From NCBI RefSeq assembly GCF_002179965.1, contig NZ_NGUQ01000033.1, positions 124,001 to 188,000 on the forward strand: a DNA stretch of 64,000 bases, in the 5' to 3' direction. This document shows, piece by piece, positions 37,086 through 45,723 of the stretch (position 1 is its first letter; each line of letters begins with the position of its first letter). The stretch comes from Pandoraea sp. PE-S2T-3. Its GTDB lineage: Bacteria > Pseudomonadota > Gammaproteobacteria > Burkholderiales > Burkholderiaceae. A program made the position numbers and the translations under genes. Under the pieces are notes generated by a model, which saw nothing but the letters and a program-made list of their open reading frames with translations, did not search any database and had not been told where the DNA came from.

Positions 37086-38333
37086 ATGGCGCATGTGGAC
37101 AAGGAAGTCCGGCCAATCGTCGATCGGCACGAGGCCGCGAAACGTCAAAGCCATCACGTGCAGCGGGATGGCGTATCGATGCCCGTGCTGGCCGACAACC
37201 GGCCACACGCCAACGTGCAGGCCCAATTGGCGGCAACGGTCCGCAGCAGCCCGCGAATGATCGTGCAGCGGGCGCTCATCGACCACATGCGCACGAGTCC
37301 GCGCGCCGTGGCACAGCGCAAAATCAATGCCCCGTCGTTGCAGCCGCCCCGCCGTGCCACCCCCGTCGGCACGACGGCCGGCGCACCGATTCAACGCTAT
37401 CTGAACCCGATGGCCGTAGAAGACCTGATTGGCGCGAACGTGCTACAGGGACAGTTGGGGCCCGTGATCGCGGCGTACAACGACGCGGAAGACCGAGTCC
37501 CCGAAGACTTTGACGGCTACAAGCACTATTCGAACAGCTACATCGACGCGCAGTTGCAGCGGCTCGTCACCCTCGACGGTTTTATCACCGCGTGGATAAA
37601 CACACCGGCAAACCGCGACAACGGCTACGCCCGGGACATTCTCGAAAAGCAGATCAAGCCGAACATTGCACGCGACCGCACGGAGGTTCAAAACAATCGT
37701 GTCGGCGCCAACGTCCCCATTTCACAAGGGCTGATTCACGGCACCTACAAGTGGGCCGACAATTCCGTCGACTTGCACGTCTCGCCAAAGGGCGAAGGCG
37801 GCGAATTCTCGATTGCCGACATTGCCGTCGTACTCAGGAAAATGCAACAGAAGATGGCGCAACGCACCAAAAATGGCGGCGGCGTCGGCAAATTCATTCT
37901 GCATCCGACCGGCGCTGCCATCGTGAAAACGCTGGTGCAACTGATGGGCGAGGCGCTCGGCGACGAAGAGTTGGTCAAAAAGGCACGCGGCGAGATCAAA
38001 AACCGCAAGATGGTCGAATCCGTCAAGAAGGTTTTTTCGACCCCGCCGAAGAAGGACGACGACAGGCTGGACAAAAGCGTCCACCCCGAACATTTTGCCT
38101 ACCTTGATTCGCTCGTCGGCACCCAAGGGCTGGCCATTGCCCCGATTCTGCGCGGGACGAGAACTGTGGAAGAACGCGATCAGAACATGCTGGCACCATC
38201 GGAAGCGGGCGAAAACCGCCTCAATGCTTACAAAAAATCCGTGACGGAAAACACCGGCTTGGTCAGCCTCAACATCGAGTTCTCCGCCGAAAGGATTCCG
38301 AAAGTCCTTGATTTTCTCGACAAGCGCCTGTGA
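37086..38333 (+). CDS. orphan protein with tandem SPR..QR repeats, toxin-like organisation
   Basis: I do not recognise this 415-residue protein as a named family. Residues 1-105 are polar and low in complexity. They contain two tandem 16-residue repeats, QLAATVRSSPRMIVQR (47-62) and ALIDHMRTSPRAVAQR (63-78), preceded by ADNRP (36-40) and followed by PIQR (101-104). This pattern resembles leader regions of DUF4157-type and contractile-injection-associated toxins, from memory of the family. Residues about 105-415 form a separate soluble domain without a motif I can identify; no signal peptide or membrane segment is visible. Hand counts of three 60-base lines give about 60, 60 and 47% G+C, against about 70% in a sampled line of the preceding gene, hinting at transfer. 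No obvious immunity gene follows. Confidence 0.7.
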   Translation: MAHVDKEVRPIVDRHEAAKRQSHHVQRDGVSMPVLADNRPHANVQAQLAATVRSSPRMIVQRALIDHMRTSPRAVAQRKINAPSLQPPRRATPVGTTAGAPIQRYLNPMAVEDLIGANVLQGQLGPVIAAYNDAEDRVPEDFDGYKHYSNSYIDAQLQRLVTLDGFITAWINTPANRDNGYARDILEKQIKPNIARDRTEVQNNRVGANVPISQGLIHGTYKWADNSVDLHVSPKGEGGEFSIADIAVVLRKMQQKMAQRTKNGGGVGKFILHPTGAAIVKTLVQLMGEALGDEELVKKARGEIKNRKMVESVKKVFSTPPKKDDDRLDKSVHPEHFAYLDSLVGTQGLAIAPILRGTRTVEERDQNMLAPSEAGENRLNAYKKSVTENTGLVSLNIEFSAERIPKVLDFLDKRL

Positions 38334-38346
38334 CAGCACATGACGC

Positions 38347-39189
38347 TCATCCGTGGCGCTGGCCCACCTGATTAAGCACAAAGTCGTAGTGAAGCGCATA
38401 GCTGCCGTCATCGCGTTGCACCCAAGGCGCAATTAACGACTGCCGCACGCCGAATACGGCATCCGAGTCGAGCCACTCATCGTCCGAGCGAAAGACGTGA
38501 GTGACGAGCGTTTCGTACCCCGGTGCCTCGATACGGAAGTGAAGATGCGCCGGGCGCCATGGGTGGCGTCGCGTTGCGGCCAGTAGATCGCCCACCGGGC
38601 CATCCGTCGGTATCGGATACGCCTCGGCCAAGACGCTATGGAAGTGGTATCGCCCTTCGCTGTCGGCATGCAGCACACCCCGTCCTTCCGGATGATCCAG
38701 CTCGCTGCGCTGCACGTCGTACTTGCCTTCCGAATCGGCTTGCCAGACGTCGATTTTCGCGCCCGCAACGGGAAGCCCCGCCAGATCGCGGATAGTGCCG
38801 CTCACTTCGCACGGCTCGCCGGCGGCACCGTTCGCCACGTCGTCGCCATTCTCGTAATGCGGCGCACCCTCGACATAGAACGGCCCGAAGACGGTCGCCT
38901 CGGTGCACTGCGGGGGTTTCGCGTTGTTCATCGCCACGGTGAGCATCGACAGGCCCAGCACGTCGCTCAGCAGAATGAACTCCTGTCGCTTGTCGTCGCA
39001 CTTCTGGCCGGTCGCCGTCAGAAAGGCGATGCCTTTGGCCCACTCGTCCTCGGTCAGCTCGACCTCCCGCGCGAAGTCGTGGAGGTGGCGAACCAAACTG
39101 GTGATAACTTGCTTGAGCCGGGGGTCGGGCGTGTCGGCAAGCCGGCCGATCACCTCTTCGGTAATCGTGTGCTGGTCGAGATTGCGCAT
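38347..39189 (-). CDS. intradiol ring-cleavage dioxygenase (catechol/hydroxyquinol 1,2-type)
   Basis: This 280-residue enzyme cleaves a catechol-type ring between the hydroxyls using ferric iron. An N-terminal linker/dimerisation domain (KRQEFILLSDVLGLSML) is followed by the catalytic beta-sandwich. Likely iron ligands are Tyr157 (GKYDVQ), Tyr191 (AYPIP), His215 and His217 (RPAHLHF). The pattern fits catechol 1,2-dioxygenase and hydroxyquinol 1,2-dioxygenase; I cannot separate them with certainty. A GAGGACATCAG Shine-Dalgarno precedes the ATG. It stands alone, convergent with the orphan repeat protein, with no catB or catC gene beside it. Confidence 0.9.
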   Translation of the reverse strand: MRNLDQHTITEEVIGRLADTPDPRLKQVITSLVRHLHDFAREVELTEDEWAKGIAFLTATGQKCDDKRQEFILLSDVLGLSMLTVAMNNAKPPQCTEATVFGPFYVEGAPHYENGDDVANGAAGEPCEVSGTIRDLAGLPVAGAKIDVWQADSEGKYDVQRSELDHPEGRGVLHADSEGRYHFHSVLAEAYPIPTDGPVGDLLAATRRHPWRPAHLHFRIEAPGYETLVTHVFRSDDEWLDSDAVFGVRQSLIAPWVQRDDGSYALHYDFVLNQVGQRHG

Positions 39190-39407
39190 CTGATGTCCTC
39201 AATGACGTGAGTGCGCGTACTACGCCACGCGCCGGAATGCGGACATTATTGCGCAACGGGTCACCGGGTGCAGCCTTGCACCGCACGCCGCGACGTCTTT
39301 CCGAAGCTTTCCGGAAAGTCATCAAGCGCAACGAAGCAAAGCTCACGTCACCGGGAGGGCAAAAAGGGACATTTCTCCCTCATAGCCCCCCTACCCCCCA
39401 CGGGGTT

Positions 39408-40421
39408 TTACCGCACCAAGAAGCCCGCGCCGACCGGGTCCTTGCGATCGATCACCCAACGCGCGGTGCCCAGCACACTGGCCGTGCCCTTGACCGTCGG
39501 GCGCACGGCACGCGTACCGTTCAGATCGACTTCACCGAGCAGGCAGCCTTCGAACGTGCCGCTGCCAAGCAACCCTTCGGTCAGAATCGGCTGGTTCATC
39601 TTCAGTTTCCCGCGCGCTTCGAACATCGCCATCATCGCGCTGGTGCCCGTGCCGCCGGGCGAACGGTCAAGCTGGCCGGCGCTGAACACGTGCACGTTCT
39701 TGTAGAACGCGCCTTCGATCGTCGGCGAATGCCAGAACGTCACGTAGTTGAGGTTATTGACGTGCGCCTGCGTCGGGTGCTGAATGCGCATCTTCGCGTT
39801 GATCTGGTCGCGCACGAGCAAGCCCAGACGCGACAGTTCGCTGCCGTTCTCCGGCGAAATCCGCAGGTTGCAAGGGGTCAGATCGACGATGCCGAAATAG
39901 TTACCGCCCCACACGATGTCGGCTTTCAGATCGCCGTACCCTGGCAGATGCACCGGCACGTCCTGCGCCGCAACATAAGCGGGCACGTTTTCGAAACGGG
40001 TCCACAGCACCTCGTCGCCTTCCGTGGCCACTTCGGCGACCACCAGCCCTGCCGTGGTCTCGAAGCGAATGCGGGTGATGCCGTTCGGGCCACGCGGCAC
40101 GAAGCCGTGCGCGACCATCGCCATCGCCACGGCAATCGTGCCGTGACCGCACATGTGCGAGTACTCGGTGCCGTCGATGTAGATCAGACCGGCATCGAAC
40201 TCCTGACTCGACGGCGGCGTGAGGAACACCCCGAACATGTCGCGGTGACCGCGCGGCTCACGCATGAGCGCCATGCGCAGCCAGTCGTAGTTCGCTTCGA
40301 GAAAGGCGCGCTTCTCCAGAATGCTGGAACCGGCCGGGTACGGAATGCCGCTGTGGATGATGCAAAGCGGTTCACCTTCGGTGTGGGTGTAGATAACGTC
40401 GAACGCGTCTTGCTTGCGCAT
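39408..40421 (-). CDS. proline racemase-family protein with Cys/Gly active site
   Basis: Proline-racemase enzymes use two cysteines to move a proton at the alpha carbon; some members are 4-hydroxyproline epimerases or 3-hydroxyproline dehydratases. In this 337-residue protein the first cysteine is present (HMCGHGT, Cys91), but the second motif reads DRSPGGTGTSA, with Gly256 where SPCGTGT is usual. The codon at 39654-39656 is GGC, so this is not a reading error of the frame. The loss argues against simple racemisation and for a dehydratase or other reaction. It is the last gene of a Pot-type ABC operon, 43 bases after the permease. The substrate is probably a proline-like amino acid. Confidence 0.88.
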   Translation of the reverse strand: MRKQDAFDVIYTHTEGEPLCIIHSGIPYPAGSSILEKRAFLEANYDWLRMALMREPRGHRDMFGVFLTPPSSQEFDAGLIYIDGTEYSHMCGHGTIAVAMAMVAHGFVPRGPNGITRIRFETTAGLVVAEVATEGDEVLWTRFENVPAYVAAQDVPVHLPGYGDLKADIVWGGNYFGIVDLTPCNLRISPENGSELSRLGLLVRDQINAKMRIQHPTQAHVNNLNYVTFWHSPTIEGAFYKNVHVFSAGQLDRSPGGTGTSAMMAMFEARGKLKMNQPILTEGLLGSGTFEGCLLGEVDLNGTRAVRPTVKGTASVLGTARWVIDRKDPVGAGFLVR

Positions 40422-40464
40422 GGCGATTGCTCCAGAAAAATCGGTTGAGAGTGGGAGTTACGAA

Positions 40465-41253
40465 TTAACGCCGGTCAGACAGCATGTCGAGACCGATGGT
40501 GAGATCCAGAATCACGATCGCCACAACGGCTACCAGAATCGTCGCGCCGGACACCGCGGCGATCGTCGGGTCGATCGTGTACTGCACGTAGTTGAACAAC
40601 TTGACCGGAATGGTGTTGAGGTCCGCCGTCGTGTTGAAGATCGACAGCTCGACGTTGATCCATGACGAGATGAACGCGAAGATCGATCCTGTGACAATCC
40701 CCGGGCGAATGCGCGGCAGGATCACGAGAAAGAACGTCGTCCACGGGTTCGCACCCAGATCGCTCGACGCTTCCTCCAGCGCCCGCTGCTCCGGCGTCAT
40801 CATCGAGAGTACCGAGCGCAGTACGAACGGCGCCACGATGATCGTGTGACCGATCAGCAACGACAGGAAGCTGCGCGTGAGCCCGAAGTACCCGCCAAAC
40901 TGCAACAGCGCCGCGCCGAGCACGATGTGCGGCAACGTCAGCGGCGCCATCAATACGGCAGTGAGCGCCGCCTTGCCGCGAAACTCGTAGCGCGCCAGCA
41001 CCAGCGATGCCGGCACCGTCAGCACGAGCGACGCCGCCGTGGCCGCCAGCGCCAGCATCGTGCTGGTCGAGAAGGCGGCCAGATAGCTCTGGTCGTGCAG
41101 CATCTGCTGATACCAGCGCAACGTGATGCCCTGCGGCGGGAACGCGAGAAACTCGGTGGTTGTCAGCGAACTGCCCAGAATCACGACCAGCGGCAGCATC
41201 AGGTACGCGAGCACGGCCCACGCCACCAGACGGATGGAAACGCGCGCGATCAT
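40465..41253 (-). CDS. ABC importer permease, PotC-like
   Basis: The 262-residue protein has about six membrane helices and an EAA loop (ALEEASSDLGANPWTTFFLV). The start at 41253 has a perfect GGAGGT Shine-Dalgarno and overlaps the preceding permease stop as ATGA. It is the second permease of the operon that also contains the proline-racemase-family gene. The substrate is expected to match that enzyme. Confidence 0.9.
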   Translation of the reverse strand: MIARVSIRLVAWAVLAYLMLPLVVILGSSLTTTEFLAFPPQGITLRWYQQMLHDQSYLAAFSTSTMLALAATAASLVLTVPASLVLARYEFRGKAALTAVLMAPLTLPHIVLGAALLQFGGYFGLTRSFLSLLIGHTIIVAPFVLRSVLSMMTPEQRALEEASSDLGANPWTTFFLVILPRIRPGIVTGSIFAFISSWINVELSIFNTTADLNTIPVKLFNYVQYTIDPTIAAVSGATILVAVVAIVILDLTIGLDMLSDRR

Positions 41254-42146
41254 CGGACACCTCCGCGTACCGTGCCCACACGGCCGGCCAACACCACCAT
41301 CACCAGCGTGAACACCAGCAGCACAATGCTGAGCGCGCCGCCGTAGTGAACGTCGAACGTGGTGCTGTATTGCTGGAAGATCAGCATCGACAGCACGGTG
41401 ATACGCCCGCCCGAGAGCAACGCAGGCGTCACGTACGCCGACACCGCCAGCGTGAAGACCATGATGGCGCCCGCCACGATGCCGGGCATCGTCAGCGGCA
41501 GCGTCACGTGAAAGAACGTTTCCCACGGTTTGGCGCCAAGGTCCGCCGACGCCTGTTCGAGCGACACATCCACCCGGGCCAGCGAATTACCCACGGCGAG
41601 TACGACGAACGGCAGCAGCACGTAGACCATGCCGATGAGAATGCCCGTCTCGGTACCGAGAAAGCGAATCGGACGCTCGATCTGGCCCGTCATCAGCAAC
41701 GTCTCGTTGACCAGCCCGTTGCGCCCCAGCAGCACCATCCAGCCGAACGAGCGCACGATGTTGCTCGTGAGCATCGGTACCACCAGCAGAATCACACAGG
41801 CACGGCGCCACGCCTGCCAGCGAACGATGCGCACGAGATACCACGCGAGCGGGTAGCCGAGCAGCACGCTGAACACGGTCGTCAGACACGCAATGCGGAA
41901 GGTGACGAATGTGACCTCCCAGTGGTAGCTATCCGCCAGCACACGGGCATAGTTCGCGAAGGTCAGCGCCGACAGTCCTGCGCCGTGATTTTCGGTGAAG
42001 CTCGCCACCAGCACGACGGCCAGCGGCGCGAGGAAGAACGCCGCAAAGAACAGCAACGGCACACCGATCATCCAGACCGGCGCCAGTCGCAGCGAGCGCG
42101 CGGTCTCGCTATGCGCGGGCAGCCTCAGGGCTGGGGTCGGGTTCAT
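41250..42146 (-). CDS. ABC importer permease, PotB-like
   Basis: This 298-residue integral-membrane protein has an N-terminal helix near residues 25-47 and the EAA loop [20 protein letters not shown]. The ATG at 42146 overlaps the ATPase stop by four bases (ATGA), so translation is coupled to the ATPase gene, and its own stop overlaps the next permease start. Length is standard for PotB-type permeases, unlike the enlarged permease of the other Pot-type operon in this window. Confidence 0.9.
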   Translation of the reverse strand: MNPTPALRLPAHSETARSLRLAPVWMIGVPLLFFAAFFLAPLAVVLVASFTENHGAGLSALTFANYARVLADSYHWEVTFVTFRIACLTTVFSVLLGYPLAWYLVRIVRWQAWRRACVILLVVPMLTSNIVRSFGWMVLLGRNGLVNETLLMTGQIERPIRFLGTETGILIGMVYVLLPFVVLAVGNSLARVDVSLEQASADLGAKPWETFFHVTLPLTMPGIVAGAIMVFTLAVSAYVTPALLSGGRITVLSMLIFQQYSTTFDVHYGGALSIVLLVFTLVMVVLAGRVGTVRGGVR

Positions 42147-43213
42147 GCGGCGTCCCCGATCAGGTGCACATCGGCCGGATCGAAACCGAGATGCACCGGT
42201 GCCCCGGCACGCAGCGTCGCAGCGATGCCGCTCGTGGTGCGCGCCACGATCCGTTGCGCGCCCACGTCGGCATAGAGCACCGCGTGGCTGCCGATGTCGA
42301 CGATGTCGGCCAGTACGCCGCGCAGACGGCAGGTCGAGGCTTCCGGCGATGCGTTGGCCACGTCCGCCACCACGTGCAGATGCTCCGGACGAAGCACGGC
42401 GACACCGCGCCCCGATACCGTCGTAGGCACGGGCCATTGGGTCGGCGTTGCCATATCCAGATGCAGTGCGCCGTCACGCACATCGAACGCAATCATGTTG
42501 GCGTCACCAATGAATTCGGTGACGAAGCGTGTCGCCGGGCGGCGGTAGATGTCGATGCCTGCCCCCACTTGCTCGATGCGCCCCGCATTCATCACGACGA
42601 TGCGATCCGCCATCGTCATCGCCTCTTCCTGATCGTGAGTCACGAAGACGAAGGCGATGCCGAGCCTCTCCTGCAAATGTTTCAACTCCAGTTGCATGCG
42701 CTTGCGCAACTTCATATCGAGCGCGGACAGCGGCTCGTCGAGCAGCAGCAGTTTCGGTCGGTTGACGATGGCACGCGCCAACGCAACGCGCTGCTGCTGT
42801 CCGCCCGACAACTCGCGGGGGTAGCGCTCACCGAAGTTCTCGAGACCGACCATCGCCAGCGCTTCCCGCGAGCGTTTGGCAGCCTCGTCGCGGGCGACGC
42901 CCTGACGGCGCGGCCCGAAGGCGACGTTCTCCAGCACCCGCATGTGCGGGAACAGCGCGTACTGCTGGAACACGGTATTGAGCGGGCGACGGTACGGGGG
43001 CAACTGCGTGACGTCTTCGCCGTCGATGGCGATCCGGCCGCTGTCAGGCGTCTGAAAACCGGCGATGGCGCGCAGGAGCGTGGTCTTGCCGCAGCCGCTC
43101 GGCCCGAGCAAGGCGATGAACTCGCCTTGCCGCACGTCGAGGCTGATGCGGTCGAGCGCCTGATACCCGCCAAAGCGCTTGGAGACCGCGTCCAGAGATA
43201 GCAATGCTGTCAT
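42143..43213 (-). CDS. ABC importer ATPase, Pot-type
   Basis: The 356-residue ATPase has Walker A GPSGCGKT (residues 37-44), the signature LSGGQQQR near residue 134, Walker B LLLLDEP, and the switch histidine VTHDQEEAM, with a C-terminal TOBE-like domain. The frame is open upstream to 43342, but 43213 has an AAGGG Shine-Dalgarno and is the conserved start. It is coupled by ATGA overlap to the downstream permease and lies 14 bases after the binding-protein gene. Confidence 0.92.
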   Translation of the reverse strand: MTALLSLDAVSKRFGGYQALDRISLDVRQGEFIALLGPSGCGKTTLLRAIAGFQTPDSGRIAIDGEDVTQLPPYRRPLNTVFQQYALFPHMRVLENVAFGPRRQGVARDEAAKRSREALAMVGLENFGERYPRELSGGQQQRVALARAIVNRPKLLLLDEPLSALDMKLRKRMQLELKHLQERLGIAFVFVTHDQEEAMTMADRIVVMNAGRIEQVGAGIDIYRRPATRFVTEFIGDANMIAFDVRDGALHLDMATPTQWPVPTTVSGRGVAVLRPEHLHVVADVANASPEASTCRLRGVLADIVDIGSHAVLYADVGAQRIVARTTSGIAATLRAGAPVHLGFDPADVHLIGDAA

Positions 43214-43227
43214 GACACTACCCTTCC

Positions 43228-44325
43228 TCACCGCTTCGCGGACACCTGACGATTCCACGCGGACGTGATCTCCGCGCGGCGCGCGTTGATCATGCTCCAG
43301 TCGAACAGCTTCAGATCGTCGACCGACCCGTTCGCGCCCCACGGCAGCTTGCGGGCCACATCGGGCGACACCTTCACACCGGCGACCGCCGGGCCGAGGT
43401 ACAGCTTGCTAGCCAGACACGACGCAGCTTCGGGCGTCAGCGCCGTGTTAATGAACTTCTCGGCAGCGGCCTTGTTGCGCGCGCCCTTCACGAGATGCAG
43501 ACGGGCATCGGTCGCCCACACGCCCTCTTTGGGGACCACGAAGGCAATCGGCACGCCCTTGTCGATCAGGTCCCATGCGCCAACGTTGAAGTGCGCGCCG
43601 ATGATCGCCTCGCCGCTCTGGAACGCATTGGTGGCGGCGCCCGAGCTATCGTAGAAAAGCGAGGCGTCGAGCGAGGCGAGCTTGCTGTAGACCGGGCCGA
43701 GGTTCGACGGATCGACGCCCAGCACGTGCGCCAGAAAGATCACGAACGGCACGCCTGCCGAGTTCGACGGCGACGGCACGGTGACCGCGCCCGCGTACTC
43801 GGGCTTCCAGAGGTCCTTCCAGCTCGTCGGCGGGGTCTTCACCGATTTGGTGTTGTACGTCAGGCCGAGCGAGTAGTAGCCGGAGCTCACCGCATACGTC
43901 GTGTTGCCGTTGCGATAGACACCCTTGCTGCTGACGTTCTTCAGATTGGGAATGGCTGCGGCGTCGAGGTTATCGACGACACCGGCACCGAAGGCCAGCT
44001 CACTGATGCCGCCGTCGAGCCATGCGACGTCGATGGTCGGTGAATTCTTTTGCTGTTGCAGCTTGGCGAGCGTTGTGGTGGACGTGCCGATCTCGGGCGT
44101 GACGGCAATGCCGGTGGCCTTGGTGAACGGCTCGGCAACGCAAGATTTGAAGGCGTCTCCCCAGTTACCTCCGTACATGGCGACGGTAATGCGCGATGAA
44201 TCACGCGAGTCACGCGAGCCCTGTGCGTACGCCCCGAAGGAAACCAAAGACGCGGTCGTCGCGATTGCCGTAGCAGCCAAGGCAATAGCGGACTTCCGTA
44301 AGGTGTTGCGGTTGCAGAATTTCAT
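43228..44325 (-). CDS. periplasmic substrate-binding protein, PotD-like
   Basis: The 365-residue protein carries a signal peptide (about 35 residues, ending AYAQ) and a family-1 solute-binding fold; [16 protein letters not shown] begins the mature domain. The short SRDSRDS segment after cleavage is a near repeat, probably a linker. It is the first gene of the operon binding protein-ATPase-permease-permease-proline racemase homologue. The divergent GlxA-type regulator is the likely controller. Confidence 0.9.
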   Translation of the reverse strand: MKFCNRNTLRKSAIALAATAIATTASLVSFGAYAQGSRDSRDSSRITVAMYGGNWGDAFKSCVAEPFTKATGIAVTPEIGTSTTTLAKLQQQKNSPTIDVAWLDGGISELAFGAGVVDNLDAAAIPNLKNVSSKGVYRNGNTTYAVSSGYYSLGLTYNTKSVKTPPTSWKDLWKPEYAGAVTVPSPSNSAGVPFVIFLAHVLGVDPSNLGPVYSKLASLDASLFYDSSGAATNAFQSGEAIIGAHFNVGAWDLIDKGVPIAFVVPKEGVWATDARLHLVKGARNKAAAEKFINTALTPEAASCLASKLYLGPAVAGVKVSPDVARKLPWGANGSVDDLKLFDWSMINARRAEITSAWNRQVSAKR

Positions 44326-44360
44326 GTCGTCCCTCGAGGAAGGTGTGGCCAGTCATTCCA

Positions 44361-44480
44361 ACGCTTGCAAGCATTACGTCCATCTCGTGAATTCAGTGCT
44401 GAGCGCTGAATCACTGTGATGCATGGTAGCGAGCAAGGGTTGTCGCCAACTTGCAAGCGTCGGTCAAAAACTTGTATAAA
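44361..44480 (+). promoter_or_regulatory. divergent control region: repeats and promoter of GlxA-type gene
   Basis: ACGCTTGCAAG (44361-44371) and CTTGCAAGCGT (44450-44460) are exact inverted copies. Between them TTCAGTGCTGAGCGCTGAA (44392-44410) is a near-perfect palindrome. The right-hand copy overlaps a good sigma-70-like promoter on the plus strand: TTGCAA at 44451-44456, an 18-base spacer, TATAAA at 44475-44480. This predicts a transcript start near 44487 and so excludes translation from 44451. Autoregulation by the GlxA-type protein is inferred. Confidence 0.55.
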
Positions 44481-44540
44481 CGCGACATCCGAAACGCTAT
44501 CAATACGGCAAAAACGCCCGACAGGAGACCGCGAAAAAAA

Positions 44541-45635
44541 ATGAAGTCTGCGACGCGTGCCCCGAACTGGCTGGTGCCCGATGTCTCGCCGCGTGGCGAT
44601 GATGTCGGCGGTGCCGTGGATGCTGCGCACGTGGCCACCCCACCGTGTACGGAAGCCAAGCTGTCGATTGGGCTCGTTCTGCTCCACCAGTTCACGCTGG
44701 CCGCATTCGCGGGGCTCATCGACGTGCTGCGTCTGGCGGCCGATCACGGCGGGCGCAGCCGTCAGATCGACGTGCACTGGCGTGTGATGAGCATGGACGG
44801 GCTGCCGCGTCAGTCGAGCGCGGGCGTCGCGATCAACGTCGAAAGCGCGTTGCCGGACGATCCGTCGTGCTTTGATTACATCGCCATGTGCGGCGGCAAC
44901 GACTACCCGAATACCTACTTGCCGCCGCCATTGCGCGACTGGTTGCAGCGGGCGAGCGCGCAGCACGTGCGCATGCTCGGCATCTGCACGGGAACGTTCA
45001 CGCTGGCGCAAGCGGGGTTGGTCGGCTCACGCACGGTGTGCGTGCACTGGAATGTGCTGGACGCGTTTCGCACGCGCTTCGGACAGACGAAGGCCGTCGT
45101 CGATCATCTGTTTGTCGACGAGGGCGACCTGATTACGTGCGCCGGCTCGACGGCCGCCATCGATCTGGGGCTGTATCTCGTGGCCCGCCATTGCGGTCAG
45201 GCCAAGGCGCAACAGGTCGTGCGCCACATGATGCTGCAAGGCATCCGGCCGGCGAAGCTGCCGCAGGCGCACTTCTACGCCGACCTCTCGCATATTGCCG
45301 ATGTCCGGGTGCGACAGGCGGCGCATTTCATCGAGCAACGCATCGATAACCCGCCGACGCTCGACGCCATCGCCCGCTATGTGAACGTGGGACGGCGACA
45401 GCTGGAGCGGGCGTTTCATGAGGCGCTCGGCGTCTCGCCCATGTCGTTCCTTCGCAGCATGCGGCTCGACTACGGGCGATGGCAGTTGCGCCACGACACC
45501 CGCAGCATCACCGACATCGCACTGGAATGCGGTTTCTCCGACGGCGCGCACTTCTCGCGCGACTTTCGGGCGCGATACGGCGTATCGCCGCGTGAATTTC
45601 GTCAGCACGACACTACGGCGGAAAGCCAAACATAG
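44541..45635 (+). CDS. GlxA-family AraC-type transcriptional regulator
   Basis: The 364-residue protein joins an N-terminal DJ-1/PfpI-like ligand domain (GLVLLHQFTLAAFAGLIDVL to about residue 210, including MLGICTGTFTLAQAGL) to a C-terminal AraC double helix-turn-helix (PPTLDAIARYVNVGRRQLER and ITDIALECGFSDGAHFSRDF). This family includes ArgR, GbdR and CdhR, regulators of arginine, glycine-betaine and carnitine catabolism. The start at 44541 agrees with the promoter at 44451-44480; an AGGAG motif lies somewhat far upstream. It is divergent from the Pot-type ABC/proline-racemase operon, its likely target, and probably senses that substrate. Confidence 0.9.
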   Translation: MKSATRAPNWLVPDVSPRGDDVGGAVDAAHVATPPCTEAKLSIGLVLLHQFTLAAFAGLIDVLRLAADHGGRSRQIDVHWRVMSMDGLPRQSSAGVAINVESALPDDPSCFDYIAMCGGNDYPNTYLPPPLRDWLQRASAQHVRMLGICTGTFTLAQAGLVGSRTVCVHWNVLDAFRTRFGQTKAVVDHLFVDEGDLITCAGSTAAIDLGLYLVARHCGQAKAQQVVRHMMLQGIRPAKLPQAHFYADLSHIADVRVRQAAHFIEQRIDNPPTLDAIARYVNVGRRQLERAFHEALGVSPMSFLRSMRLDYGRWQLRHDTRSITDIALECGFSDGAHFSRDFRARYGVSPREFRQHDTTAESQT

Positions 45636-45645
45636 GGCTGAAACG

Positions 45646-45685
45646 ACAATGCCCCACGGCGGATATTCCGCACGTGGGGCATTGT
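45646..45685. terminator. bidirectional hairpin terminator between convergent genes
   Basis: A 13-base arm (45646-45658, ACAATGCCCCACG) pairs exactly with 45673-45685 across a 14-base loop that itself can pair (CGG/CCG). It lies between the convergent ends of the GlxA-type gene and the first sodium-solute symporter gene. The A/T-rich outer end (ACAAT) gives weak U-tracts in both directions, fitting a shared terminator. Confidence 0.75.
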
Positions 45686-45723
45686 GGTTGGCCGCGCCTA
45701 TGCACGGCCTGAACAAAACTCTC

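Noticed and set aside
39190-39407. C/G runs and short GGGAG/CTCCC pairing after the proline-racemase-family gene
   Set aside because: The pairing is short with a large loop and no clear U-run; a terminator call is not supported. Nothing else is seen in this gap.
44451-44540. Earlier start of the GlxA-type regulator at 44451
   Set aside because: The best promoter has its minus-35 at 44451 and minus-10 at 44475, so this segment is upstream of the transcript start.
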